Origin: Alphaproteobacteria bacterium
GTDB lineage: Bacteria > Pseudomonadota > Alphaproteobacteria > SHVP01
Direction: 5' to 3'
Length of the DNA stretch: 51,497 bases
Assembly (NCBI GenBank): GCA_016869765.1
Contig: VGES01000025.1
Coordinates: 1 to 51,497 of the forward strand
Positions 8,243-16,419 of this stretch are shown here, in pieces. The notes under the pieces were generated by a model. That model was given only the letters and a program-made list of their open reading frames with translations, did not search any database and was not told where the DNA came from. The position numbers and the translations under genes are program-made. The first letter of the stretch is position 1, and each line of letters starts with the position of its first letter.

Positions 8243-8923
8243 ATGGAGAGCTCCAACCTCACGCCGCGTCAGTATTACGCGCAGATCAAGGCGACCCCGA
8301 ACCGTGCCAAGTTCGGGTTCGGTCGCAAGCCGATCCTGGTCAACATCGATCTGCAGAAGGCCTACACCCGCGTCGACAAGTTCCCGAAGACGGCCTACGA
8401 GACCGACCCGCGTCAGCTCGAATACGTCAACGCACTCGCGAAAGTCTGCCGCTCCAAGGGAATTCCCGTGGTGTGGACGCGTGTCGGTTACATGGACTCG
8501 GGCGAGGACGCCGGCGTATGGGGCACGCGGACCAACACGCCCGATTCGCTCCAGAACATCAAGATCGGGTCGGAGCGCCACGAATTCGACGATCGTCTCG
8601 AAATCGATTTCAAGCGCGATGCCGTCTACAACAAGTTGATGCCCTCGGTGTTCCACGAGACGCCGTTGCGCTCGCTCCTGGTATGGCATCGGGCCGACAC
8701 GGTGATCATCACCGGGGGATCGACCTCGGGCTGTGTGCGCGCGACCTGCGTCGACTCGCTTGCCAGCGGCTATCGTACGATCATCGTCGAGGAGGGAGTC
8801 GCCGACAAGCACGAGATCCCGCACTTCGCCAACCTGTGCGACATGCAGCTGAAGTACGCCGATATCGAGTCTTACGCGACGGTGCGCAAGTATCTCGAGG
8901 ACTACAAGCCCGCCAACGTCTGA
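8243..8923 (+). CDS. Cysteine hydrolase (isochorismatase fold)
   Basis: A 226-residue member of the isochorismatase-like amidohydrolases (nicotinamidase, N-carbamoylsarcosine amidase, RutB). The catalytic triad is visible: Asp36 in ILVNIDLQKAY, Lys131 in YNKLMPSVF and Cys164 in GGSTSGCVRATCVDSL. The ATG at 8243 follows a strong AGGGAGG; the frame is open upstream but lacks a comparable site. The next two genes are PuuE-like deacetylases on the same strand with short gaps, so the three probably act together, for example in degrading a carbamoylated or cyclic amide compound. That pathway is inference: RutB plus allantoinase-like proteins occur in purine and pyrimidine catabolism, but no diagnostic enzyme of either is in the window. 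Confidence 0.85.
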   Translation: MESSNLTPRQYYAQIKATPNRAKFGFGRKPILVNIDLQKAYTRVDKFPKTAYETDPRQLEYVNALAKVCRSKGIPVVWTRVGYMDSGEDAGVWGTRTNTPDSLQNIKIGSERHEFDDRLEIDFKRDAVYNKLMPSVFHETPLRSLLVWHRADTVIITGGSTSGCVRATCVDSLASGYRTIIVEEGVADKHEIPHFANLCDMQLKYADIESYATVRKYLEDYKPANV

Positions 8924-8994
8924 CGGACGTCGTCGGCGGTTGAACGAAATTCCGGCGCCGTCCTGGCGCCGCACCGCATCTGAGGTCGAAAGCC

Positions 8995-9921
8995 GTGAAA
9001 CCTGATCTTGGTCTCTACGATTACCTGCCGTGGACCGAACGCCCGGCGATCCGCTGGCCGAACAACGCCAAAGTGGCGTTCTGGGTGGCGCCCAACATCG
9101 AGTTCTACGAACTCGATCCGCCGCACAACCCGTCCCGGACGTTGTGGGCGCGGCCGGTACCCGACGTGCTCGCCTATTCCGAGCGCGACCACGGCAACCG
9201 CGTCGGCCACTGGCGGCTCATGGAGGTCATGGACAAGTACGGCGTGCGCGGGTCGATCTCGCTGTCGGTCGCGTTGCTCGATCACCACCCCGAGATCATC
9301 GAGGCGTGCAAGCAGCGCAACTGGGAGTTCTACTCGCACGGCATCTACAACACGCGGTTCCTCTACAACGCCAGCGAGGCCCAGGAGCGTTCGATCCTCG
9401 AGGATTCGATCGCCAGCGTGAAGAAGCACACCGGGCAGCAGATCGCCGGCTACCTGGCGCCGGCGCTCACCCACACCGAGCGCACCATGGACATCATGGC
9501 CGAGCTCGGGCTGCTCTACACCTGCGACCTGTTCATCGACGACCAGCCGTTTCCGGTCAACGTCAAGAAGGGGCGATTGATCTCGATCCCGTACTCGCTC
9601 GAGATGAACGACATCATCGTTTACAACACGCACAACGTCGCGCCGCGTCGCTATGCCGATATGCTCAAGGCCAACTTCGACCGCCTGCGCGAGGAGGGCA
9701 AGCGCACCGGCACCGTCATGTGCATCCCGTTGCACGCCTACGCCGTGTCGCAAGGCCACCGCCTGAAGGCCTTCGACGAAGCGTTGGCCTACATCACCGG
9801 CCACGATGACGTGTGGGTGACGACGGGGCGCGAGATCGCCCAGTACTACTACGCGAACTACTACGACGAGTTCGTCGAAGCGATCAAACGCTTCAAGACC
9901 AAGTATCCGCCGCGGGCCTAA
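8995..9921 (+). CDS. Polysaccharide deacetylase / PuuE-like protein, copy 1
   Basis: A 308-residue NodB-homology protein of the PuuE (ureide-type) branch rather than a secreted chitin deacetylase, since no signal peptide or TFDDG motif is present. The N-terminal RWPNNAKVAFWVAPNIEFYEL, the SHGIYN segment, YLAPALTHTERTMD and the late HAYAVSQGHR histidine motif fit the family. Proteins of this branch include metal-independent allantoinase and other amide hydrolases. GTG at 8995 is the start, with GAGG upstream. It is a paralogue of the next gene, which shares length and motif order. Substrate unknown; association with the cysteine hydrolase suggests a nitrogen compound. Confidence 0.8.
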   Translation: MKPDLGLYDYLPWTERPAIRWPNNAKVAFWVAPNIEFYELDPPHNPSRTLWARPVPDVLAYSERDHGNRVGHWRLMEVMDKYGVRGSISLSVALLDHHPEIIEACKQRNWEFYSHGIYNTRFLYNASEAQERSILEDSIASVKKHTGQQIAGYLAPALTHTERTMDIMAELGLLYTCDLFIDDQPFPVNVKKGRLISIPYSLEMNDIIVYNTHNVAPRRYADMLKANFDRLREEGKRTGTVMCIPLHAYAVSQGHRLKAFDEALAYITGHDDVWVTTGREIAQYYYANYYDEFVEAIKRFKTKYPPRA

Positions 9922-9950
9922 CGCCGCATCGCCGATCAAAGGAGCCTACC

Positions 9951-10880
9951 GTGGCCGAGCTACCCGAAAGCTACTTCAAGTATCCGTTGCGCCGTTACGG
10001 CATGGACCACGACCGCTACGACTGGTCGCTTTTGGTTCGCCGCAAACCGGTGAGTTGGCCGAACAACGCCCGCATCGCGCTGTGGATCGTACCGGCGCTC
10101 GAGTTCTTCCCGCTCGACATGCCGGCCAAGCCGTTCCGCGCGCCCGGCGGCATGCAGCTTCCCTATCCCGACCTGCGGCACTTCACGTTGCGCGAGTACG
10201 GCAACCGGGTCGGCGTGTTCCGCGTCATGGACGTGTTCGATCGCCACGGCATCCAGCGGGTGTCGGTGGCGATGAACTCTAAAGTGGCCGAGCGCACGCC
10301 TTACCTGGTCGAGCAGATCAAGCGCCGCAACTGGGAAGTGATCGCGCACGGCGTCGACATGGGCAGGCTGCACTACGGCGGTCAGGCCGAAGCCGAGGAG
10401 AAGGCGCTGGTGACCGAATCGATCACCACGTTGCGTAACCTGACGGACCAGAAGGTGCGCGGCTGGTTCTCGCCGGCGCGCAGCGAGTCGGCGAATACGC
10501 CGGACCTGATCGCCGGCGCCGGCATCGAGTACTTCTGCGACTGGGTCAACGACGATATGCCCTATGCGTTCCGAACGAAGAACGGCGTCATCACGGCGAT
10601 GCCGCATCAGCATTGGCTGTCCGACGCGACGATCTGGTTCGGCTACAAGCAGTCGGGCGAGGATTTCATCGATCAGGTCCAGGACCACTTCGACGTGCTC
10701 TACGACGAGGCGGGCAAGCAGGGCGGGCGCATCTTCGCGCTCACCATCCATCCCTGGATGTCGGGCCAGCCGCACCGCATCGAATTTCTCGAGCGTGCGT
10801 TGGCCAAGATCGCCCATCGCAAGGGCATCTGGCAGGCGACGGGCGCCGAGATCTTCGATTGCTGGAAGGCGCAACAATAG
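9951..10880 (+). CDS. Polysaccharide deacetylase / PuuE-like protein, copy 2
   Basis: A 309-residue paralogue of the preceding gene. Shared features in the same order are the SWPNNARIALWIVPALEFFPL opening, YGNRVGVFRVMDVFDRHGI, the AHGVDMG histidine, WFSPARSES and a late IHPWMSGQPHR histidine motif. The two copies differ throughout and are not a recent duplication. The GTG at 9951 has GGAG eight bases upstream; the frame is open from 9813 but that would overlap copy 1. The pair may form a heteromer or act on different substrates of one pathway; neither can be settled here. No metal-binding Asp-Asp pair of classical NodB enzymes is seen. Confidence 0.8.
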   Translation: MAELPESYFKYPLRRYGMDHDRYDWSLLVRRKPVSWPNNARIALWIVPALEFFPLDMPAKPFRAPGGMQLPYPDLRHFTLREYGNRVGVFRVMDVFDRHGIQRVSVAMNSKVAERTPYLVEQIKRRNWEVIAHGVDMGRLHYGGQAEAEEKALVTESITTLRNLTDQKVRGWFSPARSESANTPDLIAGAGIEYFCDWVNDDMPYAFRTKNGVITAMPHQHWLSDATIWFGYKQSGEDFIDQVQDHFDVLYDEAGKQGGRIFALTIHPWMSGQPHRIEFLERALAKIAHRKGIWQATGAEIFDCWKAQQ

Positions 10881-10934
10881 CTGCGTTCCGGGCCGGAATC
10901 CCGCGGCAGGGGCCCGGCCGGTACGGTGGGCCGT

Positions 10935-11693
10935 ATGGCGCGCCGGCGTGACCCCCTACGCGAGGTCGAGGCGGCGATCACGCCCCTGGCGCGACGCCAC
11001 GACGAAGCCCGCCGGACTTTCCTGGGCGGATACTTCTCGACCCGCCTCGTCGTGCGTGGGCTGACCGTTCCCGAACAGCGTCGTCTGTCGCGACGCGGGT
11101 TTTCGTTCTCGAGCAGGGCGGCGGCGGCGCAGTTTGCCTGCTGGCAGGACGTCTGGCGTCGCGGGCGATCGATGGAGGCGTTGGCCCAGCCTCTGTTCTG
11201 GCTCGAACGCCAGTCCGTCGACGATTTGGCGGCCTGGTGGCCCCGACTGCAACGCTGGGTCGGTCGCATCGACAATTGGGCCCATTCGGACCAGCTCTCG
11301 AACATCTACGCCCGCATCCTGGAGCACGATCCGACCGCCTATGCCGTATTTCGGCGCTGGAACCGCTCGCCCAACGCCTGGGCGCGGCGTCAGTCCGTGG
11401 TGGCCCTGCTGTATTTTGCCCGCCAACGACGTCGACCGCTCCCGGCGAACAAGATTCTCCCGCTCGTCGAGCGCCTGCTGGGCGACCAGGACCCCTTCGT
11501 TCAAAAGGGTGTGGGTTGGTGTCTCCGTGAGGCGGGAACGCTCTACCCGGGGGCGGTCCGGGCCTTCATCACGGCTCAGCTCGGCCGGCTTTCGGCGGCG
11601 GCTTTCGCGACGGCGAGCGAAAAGACCCCGACCGCCTTGCGCCAGCGCTGGAAACGCCGCCGCACCGCGCTTCGCCGATCTGCGAAGCGCTGA
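10935..11693 (+). CDS. DNA alkylation repair (AlkD-like) HEAT-repeat protein
   Basis: A 252-residue, Trp- and Arg-rich helical protein. The segments NWAHSDQLSNIYARIL, WARRQSVVALLYFAR and DPFVQKGVGWCLREAG resemble the HEAT-like repeats of the AlkD family, which excise 3- and 7-alkylated bases from DNA. The pattern W-A-R-R followed by K-G-V-G-W-C-L-R-E is the strongest match. The basic C-terminus (RWKRRRTALRRSAKR) fits DNA binding. The start is the ATG at 10935; an in-frame GTG at 10926 is also possible, and neither has a good Shine-Dalgarno sequence. It follows the deacetylase pair by about 50 bp but has no evident functional link with it. Confidence 0.65.
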   Translation: MARRRDPLREVEAAITPLARRHDEARRTFLGGYFSTRLVVRGLTVPEQRRLSRRGFSFSSRAAAAQFACWQDVWRRGRSMEALAQPLFWLERQSVDDLAAWWPRLQRWVGRIDNWAHSDQLSNIYARILEHDPTAYAVFRRWNRSPNAWARRQSVVALLYFARQRRRPLPANKILPLVERLLGDQDPFVQKGVGWCLREAGTLYPGAVRAFITAQLGRLSAAAFATASEKTPTALRQRWKRRRTALRRSAKR

Positions 11694-11728
11694 ACGTCTC
11701 GCGTACCATGGGGCCAGGAGAACTTGCC

Positions 11729-12685
11729 GTGGCCCAACGACGCTCCCGCCCCCTGGTCGCCGCGATCGCGATGGTGATGCTCGTTCCCGCTTGTGGCCAG
11801 CCCGTGGGGTCGCTCGCCGACCTCGACGGGGCCGTCGGCATCGTCGGGACGGTGCGCGATCTCGCGCCCGTGCGCATCAACGGCTTGGTGGTGGCGACGG
11901 ATGCGGCAATGCGAATCGAAGCCGACCACGGTCCGGCCGCGCTTCGCACGGGCCAGGTCGTCAGCCTCGAGGCGCGGCAGGTTGGCGGTACCCTTACGGC
12001 GATTGCCGTCAGAGTTCGCTTCGAGGTTTCGGGGCCGATCGAGGACATCGCCGCGGACGGCCGATCCTTGCGTGTCCTCGGGCAATCGGTCGTCATCGAT
12101 CCCGATCGTCTGATCGGCGGTTCGACCGCGTTGCGCCCGAGCGCATTGACCGTGGGCCAGTGGCTGCACGTGAGCGGTCTACGAGACGCGGGGGGCACGA
12201 TCATTGCGTCGCGACTGGACGAACGCCCTGTGGGCGGCGAGGTTTCGGTGCGGGGTCTGATCGAAGAACGTTCGGGGCCGAACGTTCGCATCGGCGACTT
12301 GACCGTCAGCGGCACCGACCTGACCGACCAACCGCTGGCCGAAGCTCGTATCGTCGGAAGCCGACGAAGTGATGGCGTCCTGGAAGCGCGCACGGTCGAG
12401 TTCGAGCCGCGAATGCCGTTCCGTGGCCGGTTCGAAACGGTGTCGTTGGAGGGCTTCGTCCGCGGCGCCCTGCTGCGTCAGGGCTTCACCATCGGCGCGC
12501 GCGAGGTCCGTTACGCGGCGGCCGGCGTCGGGCGCGGACTGGCGTTGGTTCCAGGCCAGCGCGTCCACGCGCTGGGACGACCGGCCGCGGACGGCGGCGT
12601 GATCGCGATTCAGGTATCGGAGGCGGACCCCGCACTGCCGCGACCGCCCGTCACGACGCGTCGCGAACCGGCCGCGACCGAATAG
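11729..12685 (+). CDS. DUF5666 domain lipoprotein
   Basis: A 318-residue exported protein. The N-terminus has a basic stretch (QRRSRP), a hydrophobic core and the lipobox LVPAC, so it is predicted to be lipidated at the cysteine. The rest is a run of short beta-rich repeats: GTVRDLAPVRINGLVV, GPIEDIAADGRSLRVLGQSV, VGQWLHVSGLRDAGGTIIASRL and RGLIEERSGPNVRIGDLTV. These are characteristic of DUF5666 OB-like repeats. GTG at 11729 is preferred over ATG at 11708 because AGGAG lies eight bases before the GTG and inside the longer version. The function of DUF5666 is not known. It ends at the terminator at 12695. Confidence 0.75.
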   Translation: MAQRRSRPLVAAIAMVMLVPACGQPVGSLADLDGAVGIVGTVRDLAPVRINGLVVATDAAMRIEADHGPAALRTGQVVSLEARQVGGTLTAIAVRVRFEVSGPIEDIAADGRSLRVLGQSVVIDPDRLIGGSTALRPSALTVGQWLHVSGLRDAGGTIIASRLDERPVGGEVSVRGLIEERSGPNVRIGDLTVSGTDLTDQPLAEARIVGSRRSDGVLEARTVEFEPRMPFRGRFETVSLEGFVRGALLRQGFTIGAREVRYAAAGVGRGLALVPGQRVHALGRPAADGGVIAIQVSEADPALPRPPVTTRREPAATE

Positions 12686-12694
12686 CCCAAGAAA

Positions 12695-12720
12695 AAAAGG
12701 GCGCCCCACGGCGCCCTTTT
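12695..12720. terminator. Bidirectional intrinsic terminator
   Basis: A perfect 11-bp inverted repeat, AAAAGGGCGCC and GGCGCCCTTTT, with a CCAC loop and A/T runs on both sides. It separates the convergent lipoprotein gene (plus) and the last methyltransferase gene (minus, ends at 12742) and should stop transcription from both directions. Confidence 0.9.
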
Positions 12721-12741
12721 CCTTCGCGAGGAACGTGAGGC

Positions 12742-13902
12742 TCAGCGTTTCCAGGCGCCGAACATGAACCACTGGCCCTGGCCGAGGGCGTACTTGTCCT
12801 TCTCGGTCGGCGTCACCAGCGGCGCGAATGTCATCAACACGTCGTCCTTCTTGAACCCGCCTTTGACCGCCACGTCCTTCAGGTCCATGTCGTGCATTGG
12901 GCCCCAGAACGGCTCGTTGTTGTTGTGGGTGTCCCAGTCGCGCATCAGGGCATCGAACGGCGAGGGCGCCAAAGCGAACGGCGGCTGCTCGACGTGCAGC
13001 ATCAGGCCGCCCTTGCGCAGCAGCCGGTGCGCCTCTTTGACGATGTTGTGCACCGCCTTGTAGCTCGTCTCGTGCAGGAACATGGTCGAGACGATCAGGT
13101 CGAACGAGCCATCGGCGTATTTCGTGCTTTCGGCGTTCTGCTGGGCAAACGTCACGGGCACGCCCAGGCTCTCGGCGCGACGGTGGCCGTAGCGCAGCAC
13201 CGGCGCCCCGATGTCGATGCCGATGACCTCGGCGCTCGGCCAAGCTTCTTTGAACGGCAGCGTGTTGTGCCCGACGGTGCAGCCCTCATCGAGGATGCGC
13301 CTGGGCTGGAAGTTCGGATGCTGCTCGCGCAGCCAGCGGATCACCGCCCGCGCGGCGCCATCGTTGCGCTTGCCGAGCATGCCGTGGGTGGAGATGTATA
13401 GGCCGCCCATGTCGTACATCGCTCCGCCGGCGACGTCGCCGGGGACGAACTCCGTGAAGTAGCTGCCCGGCATCCAATGCATGTCGAGCGGCTGCTGGTA
13501 GCGTGGCACCGCGAACTTGGGGTCGATTTCGAGGGCGCCCTTGTCGCCGGCCTTCGTCTTGGCGCGATCGACCAGATTGTCCAACTGCCGGTCGACGATG
13601 CGGCTGCGTTCGTAATAGGTGTTCTCCTGCGCGAAGATTCGCAGGTGGCTCCAGTACCGGAAGTAGGAGTCCTTGAGCATCTCCTTGCGCACCTCGTGGC
13701 GATCCTTGGGCTTGCGCTTGTGCTCGCGGACGAACTTGGGTTCGACCCGTTTCTCGTATACCTCGCGGTGCCCGGGCGCGATCTGCGTCCCGAGGTGCCG
13801 GAAGAAATTGATCATGAAGTCGAGCCGCGCGCCCTCATCGTGCGTGGTGTCGACCAGCATCTCGTGTCGGCCGAAGTTGCGCCAAACGACCTGTTCACCC
13901 AT
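12742..13902 (-). CDS. SAM-dependent methyltransferase, tandem copy 1 (operon-distal)
   Basis: A 386-residue protein with an N-terminal region of about 195 residues rich in Trp, Tyr and Arg and a C-terminal Rossmann methyltransferase domain. Motif I is RILDEGCTVGHNT (202-214), followed by EVIGIDIGAPVLRYGH and VSTMFLHETSYKAVHN, then LLRKGGLMLHVEQPPF. The nearest recognisable type is a class I methyltransferase (Methyltransf_11 or 25); the N-terminal region is not one I can name and may bind the acceptor. The start follows CTGGAGGA by a short spacer; the frame also stays open upstream through a hairpin, where it would read MGAQGAPI. It is the third gene of a tandem array and the most diverged of the three. 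Confidence 0.85.
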   Translation of the reverse strand: MGEQVVWRNFGRHEMLVDTTHDEGARLDFMINFFRHLGTQIAPGHREVYEKRVEPKFVREHKRKPKDRHEVRKEMLKDSYFRYWSHLRIFAQENTYYERSRIVDRQLDNLVDRAKTKAGDKGALEIDPKFAVPRYQQPLDMHWMPGSYFTEFVPGDVAGGAMYDMGGLYISTHGMLGKRNDGAARAVIRWLREQHPNFQPRRILDEGCTVGHNTLPFKEAWPSAEVIGIDIGAPVLRYGHRRAESLGVPVTFAQQNAESTKYADGSFDLIVSTMFLHETSYKAVHNIVKEAHRLLRKGGLMLHVEQPPFALAPSPFDALMRDWDTHNNNEPFWGPMHDMDLKDVAVKGGFKKDDVLMTFAPLVTPTEKDKYALGQGQWFMFGAWKR

Positions 13903-13919
13903 GGAGTCCTCCAGAAATA

Positions 13920-13946
13920 CGATGGGCGCCCCTTGGGCGCCCATCG
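13920..13946 (-). terminator. Hairpin between methyltransferase copies 2 and 1
   Basis: A 12-bp perfect stem (CGATGGGCGCCC with GGGCGCCCATCG) and a three-base loop, 25 bases after the stop of copy 2. On the minus strand it is followed by TATTTC and then the ribosome site of copy 1. The weak T-run suggests an attenuator or partial terminator. Its core repeats in the hairpins at 15154 and 12695. Confidence 0.65.
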
Positions 13947-13971
13947 CTCGTCCGCCTGTGGAGGGCGCAGT

Positions 13972-15135
13972 CTAGCGTTTCCGCGCTCCGAAGATAAACC
14001 ACTGACCGTTGCCCACCCGGAGCTTGTCCTGGTCGGTCGGGGTCACGACCGGGGCCATCTCCATGATCACGTCTTTGGCCAGGAAGCCGGCCTTCTTGGC
14101 CACGTCCTCCAGGTTCATGTCATGCATGGCCCCCCAGAAGGGCTCATTGTTGTTGTGGGTATCCCAGTCCTTCAGGAGTTGGTCGAACGCCGAATTCGCC
14201 CAGGTGAAGGGCGGCTGCTCGACATGGACCATGAGCCCGCCCTTCTTGAGGATGCGGTAGTTGTCTTTGACGATGTTGTAGACCGCCTTGTAGCTGGTCT
14301 CGTGCAGCAACATCGTCGACACGACGAAGTCGAAGCTTTCGTCAGGGTACTTCGAACGTTCGGCGTTCTGCTGGGTGAACGTGACCGGCACGCCGAGACT
14401 CTCGGCGCGGCGATGGGCGTAGCGCAGCACGGGCGCCCCGATGTCCATGCCGATGACCTCGGCCTTGGGCCACTGCTTCTTGAAGGGCAGGGTATTGTGG
14501 CCGACGGTGCAGCCCTCGTCGAGGATCCGCGTCGGGTCGAACTCGGGGAAGCGGTCGAGCACCCAGCGGATCACCGACCAGCCGGCGCCGTCGTTGAAAC
14601 GGCCATTCTTGCCGTGGGTCGTGATGTAGAGCCCGCCCAGGTCGTACATCGCGCCACCCGCGATGTCGCTTTCGACGAACTCGGTGAAAAAACTTCCGGG
14701 CATCCAGTGCATGTCGAAGGGGGCCTGGTACGGCGGCACCTTGAAGTCGGGATCGATCTCAAGGCCGCCCTTGTCCGACGCGCGCGGCTTGGCTTTGGCC
14801 ACCATCTTGTCCCACTGGCGCTCGACGATGCGGCTGCGCTCCCAGTAGGTGTTGTCCTGGGCGAACAGCCGCAGGTGGCTCCAATATTGGAAGTAGGGTT
14901 CGCGCAGCATCGCCTTGCGCACCTCGTGGCGATCCTTGGGCGGCCGACCGTGTTGCTTGACGAACTTCGGCTCGGCGACCTTTTCGTAGACGGCGCGATG
15001 ACCCGGCATGACGTTGGCCGACAGGTAGCGCTGCAAGTTGATGGCGAAATCGAGTCGCGAGCCGTCATCGTGCGTCGTGTCGGCGAGCATCTCGTGGCGT
15101 CCGTAGCGGTGCCAAACGATCGGCAAATCACCCAT
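13972..15135 (-). CDS. SAM-dependent methyltransferase, tandem copy 2
   Basis: A 387-residue paralogue of the genes on both sides, colinear over its whole length with copy 3 and clearly more similar to it than to copy 1. It keeps the same N-terminal block (YGRHEMLADTTHDDG, FQYWSHLRLFAQDNTYWERSR, FDMHWMPGSFFTEF) and the methyltransferase motif RILDEGCTVGHNTLPF. The run DWDTHNNNEPFWGAMHDM occurs in almost the same form in all three copies and is a candidate active-site segment. ATG at 15135 follows TTGGAGA. The longer open frame upstream runs through the preceding hairpin and part of copy 3 and is not favoured. The role is unknown; see the FNR box at 16447. Confidence 0.87.
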   Translation of the reverse strand: MGDLPIVWHRYGRHEMLADTTHDDGSRLDFAINLQRYLSANVMPGHRAVYEKVAEPKFVKQHGRPPKDRHEVRKAMLREPYFQYWSHLRLFAQDNTYWERSRIVERQWDKMVAKAKPRASDKGGLEIDPDFKVPPYQAPFDMHWMPGSFFTEFVESDIAGGAMYDLGGLYITTHGKNGRFNDGAGWSVIRWVLDRFPEFDPTRILDEGCTVGHNTLPFKKQWPKAEVIGMDIGAPVLRYAHRRAESLGVPVTFTQQNAERSKYPDESFDFVVSTMLLHETSYKAVYNIVKDNYRILKKGGLMVHVEQPPFTWANSAFDQLLKDWDTHNNNEPFWGAMHDMNLEDVAKKAGFLAKDVIMEMAPVVTPTDQDKLRVGNGQWFIFGARKR

Positions 15136-15153
15136 GGTGTTCTCCAAAAATGC

Positions 15154-15178
15154 GATGGGCGCCCCTTGGGCGCCCATC
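15154..15178 (-). terminator. Hairpin between methyltransferase copies 3 and 2
   Basis: An 11-bp perfect stem (GATGGGCGCCC with GGGCGCCCATC) and a three-base loop, 22 bases after the stop of copy 3. On the minus strand it is followed by GCATTTTTGGAGA, that is, a T5 run leading straight into the ribosome site of copy 2. It looks like a partial intrinsic terminator that lets some transcripts pass. Confidence 0.7.
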
Positions 15179-15200
15179 AGCCTCCGGTTTCCCGGGTATC

Positions 15201-16367
15201 TTAGCGCTTCCAGGCCGCCAGCACATACCATTGCTGACCCGCGCCTAGCCTCATTTTGTCCTCTTCGGTCGGGGTCACGACCGGGGTCATGGTCTGGACG
15301 ATATCCTGTTTGCGGAAGCCCGCCTTCATCGCGACGTCCTCCAGGTCCATGTCGTGCATCGCGCCCCAGAAGGGCTCGTTGTTGTTGTGCGTGTCCCAGT
15401 CCTTCATCAATTGATCGAACGGGCTCTTGGCCCACTTGAACGGCGGCTGCTCGACATGGAGCATCAGTCCGCCCTTCTTGAGCAGCCGGTAGTTGTCCTT
15501 GGCGATGTTGTAGACCGCTTTGTATGACGTCTCGTGCAGCAACAACGTCGACAACACGAAATCGAAGGACTCGTCTTCGTATTTCGTGTGTTCGGCATTC
15601 TGCAGCGAGAACGTGACGGGCACGCCGAGGCTTTCGGCGCGCGCATGGGCGTAGCGCAGTATCGGGGCCCCGATGTCGATGCCGATGACCTCGGCGTCGG
15701 GCCAGGTCTCCTTGAGCGGCAGGGTGTTGTGGCCGACCGTGCAGCCTTCATCCAGGATCCGCTTCGGGCTGAAGTTGGGGAAGTGCTCCTTGACGTAGCG
15801 GATCACCGACCAGGCGGCCCCATCGTTGAAGCGGCCGTTTATGCCGTGAGTCGTGATGTAGAGACCGCCGAGGTCGTACATCGCACCGCCCGCGACGTCG
15901 TCCTTCACGAAATCGGTGAAGAAGCTGCCCGGCATCCAGTGCATATCGAACGGCAGTTGGTAGGGCGGTACCTTGAACTTGGGATCGAGCTCGAGCTTGC
16001 CCTTGTCCGAGGAACGCGGCTTGGCCTTGGCGACCAGTTCGGGAAGCTGGCGATCGACGATGCGGCTGCGCTCCCAGTAGGTGTTCTCTTGCGCGAACAG
16101 CCGCAGGTGGCTCCAGTACTGGAAGTAGGGCTCGCGCAGCATCGCCTTGCGAACCTCGTAGCGATTCTTGGGCTTGCGCCCGTTCTGCTTGACGAACTTG
16201 GGCTCGGCGACCTTGTCGTAGACCGTGCGATGGCCCGGCCACATCTGGGTGGCCAGGTAGCGCTGCAGGTTGATGGCGAAGTCGATCCGCGACCCTTCGT
16301 CGGCGGTGGTTTCCGCCAACATGCCGTGGCGGCCGTAATTGTGCCAAGTGATCGGAAGCTGACCCAC
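15201..16367 (-). CDS. SAM-dependent methyltransferase, tandem copy 3 (promoter-proximal)
   Basis: A 388-residue protein, first gene of the three-copy array. The N-terminal block includes YGRHGMLAETTADEG and FQYWSHLRLFAQENTYWERSR, with FDMHWMPGSFFTDF further on; the methyltransferase motif is RILDEGCTVGHNTLPL. The start is the GTG at 16367, preceded by AGGAG. It aligns exactly with the N-termini of copies 1 and 2 (MGxx..W..YGRH), which supports those starts too. It lies 80 bp downstream of a perfect FNR/FixK-type box with a -10-like TAGAGT in between, so its expression is probably tied to low oxygen or nitric oxide. The methyl acceptor is unknown; the molybdoenzyme gene upstream may belong to the same process. 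Confidence 0.87.
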   Translation of the reverse strand: MGQLPITWHNYGRHGMLAETTADEGSRIDFAINLQRYLATQMWPGHRTVYDKVAEPKFVKQNGRKPKNRYEVRKAMLREPYFQYWSHLRLFAQENTYWERSRIVDRQLPELVAKAKPRSSDKGKLELDPKFKVPPYQLPFDMHWMPGSFFTDFVKDDVAGGAMYDLGGLYITTHGINGRFNDGAAWSVIRYVKEHFPNFSPKRILDEGCTVGHNTLPLKETWPDAEVIGIDIGAPILRYAHARAESLGVPVTFSLQNAEHTKYEDESFDFVLSTLLLHETSYKAVYNIAKDNYRLLKKGGLMLHVEQPPFKWAKSPFDQLMKDWDTHNNNEPFWGAMHDMDLEDVAMKAGFRKQDIVQTMTPVVTPTEEDKMRLGAGQQWYVLAAWKR

Positions 16368-16419
16368 GACCCTGCTCCTGTGTTGATGGCCGGCGTGGAT
16401 GACCGGCCCGCTGCCGAAA

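Noticed and set aside
13477-15204. Plus-strand frame of 575 codons across the methyltransferase genes
   Set aside because: It is the antisense of two methyltransferase genes; the composition follows GC bias and there is no start signal or family match.
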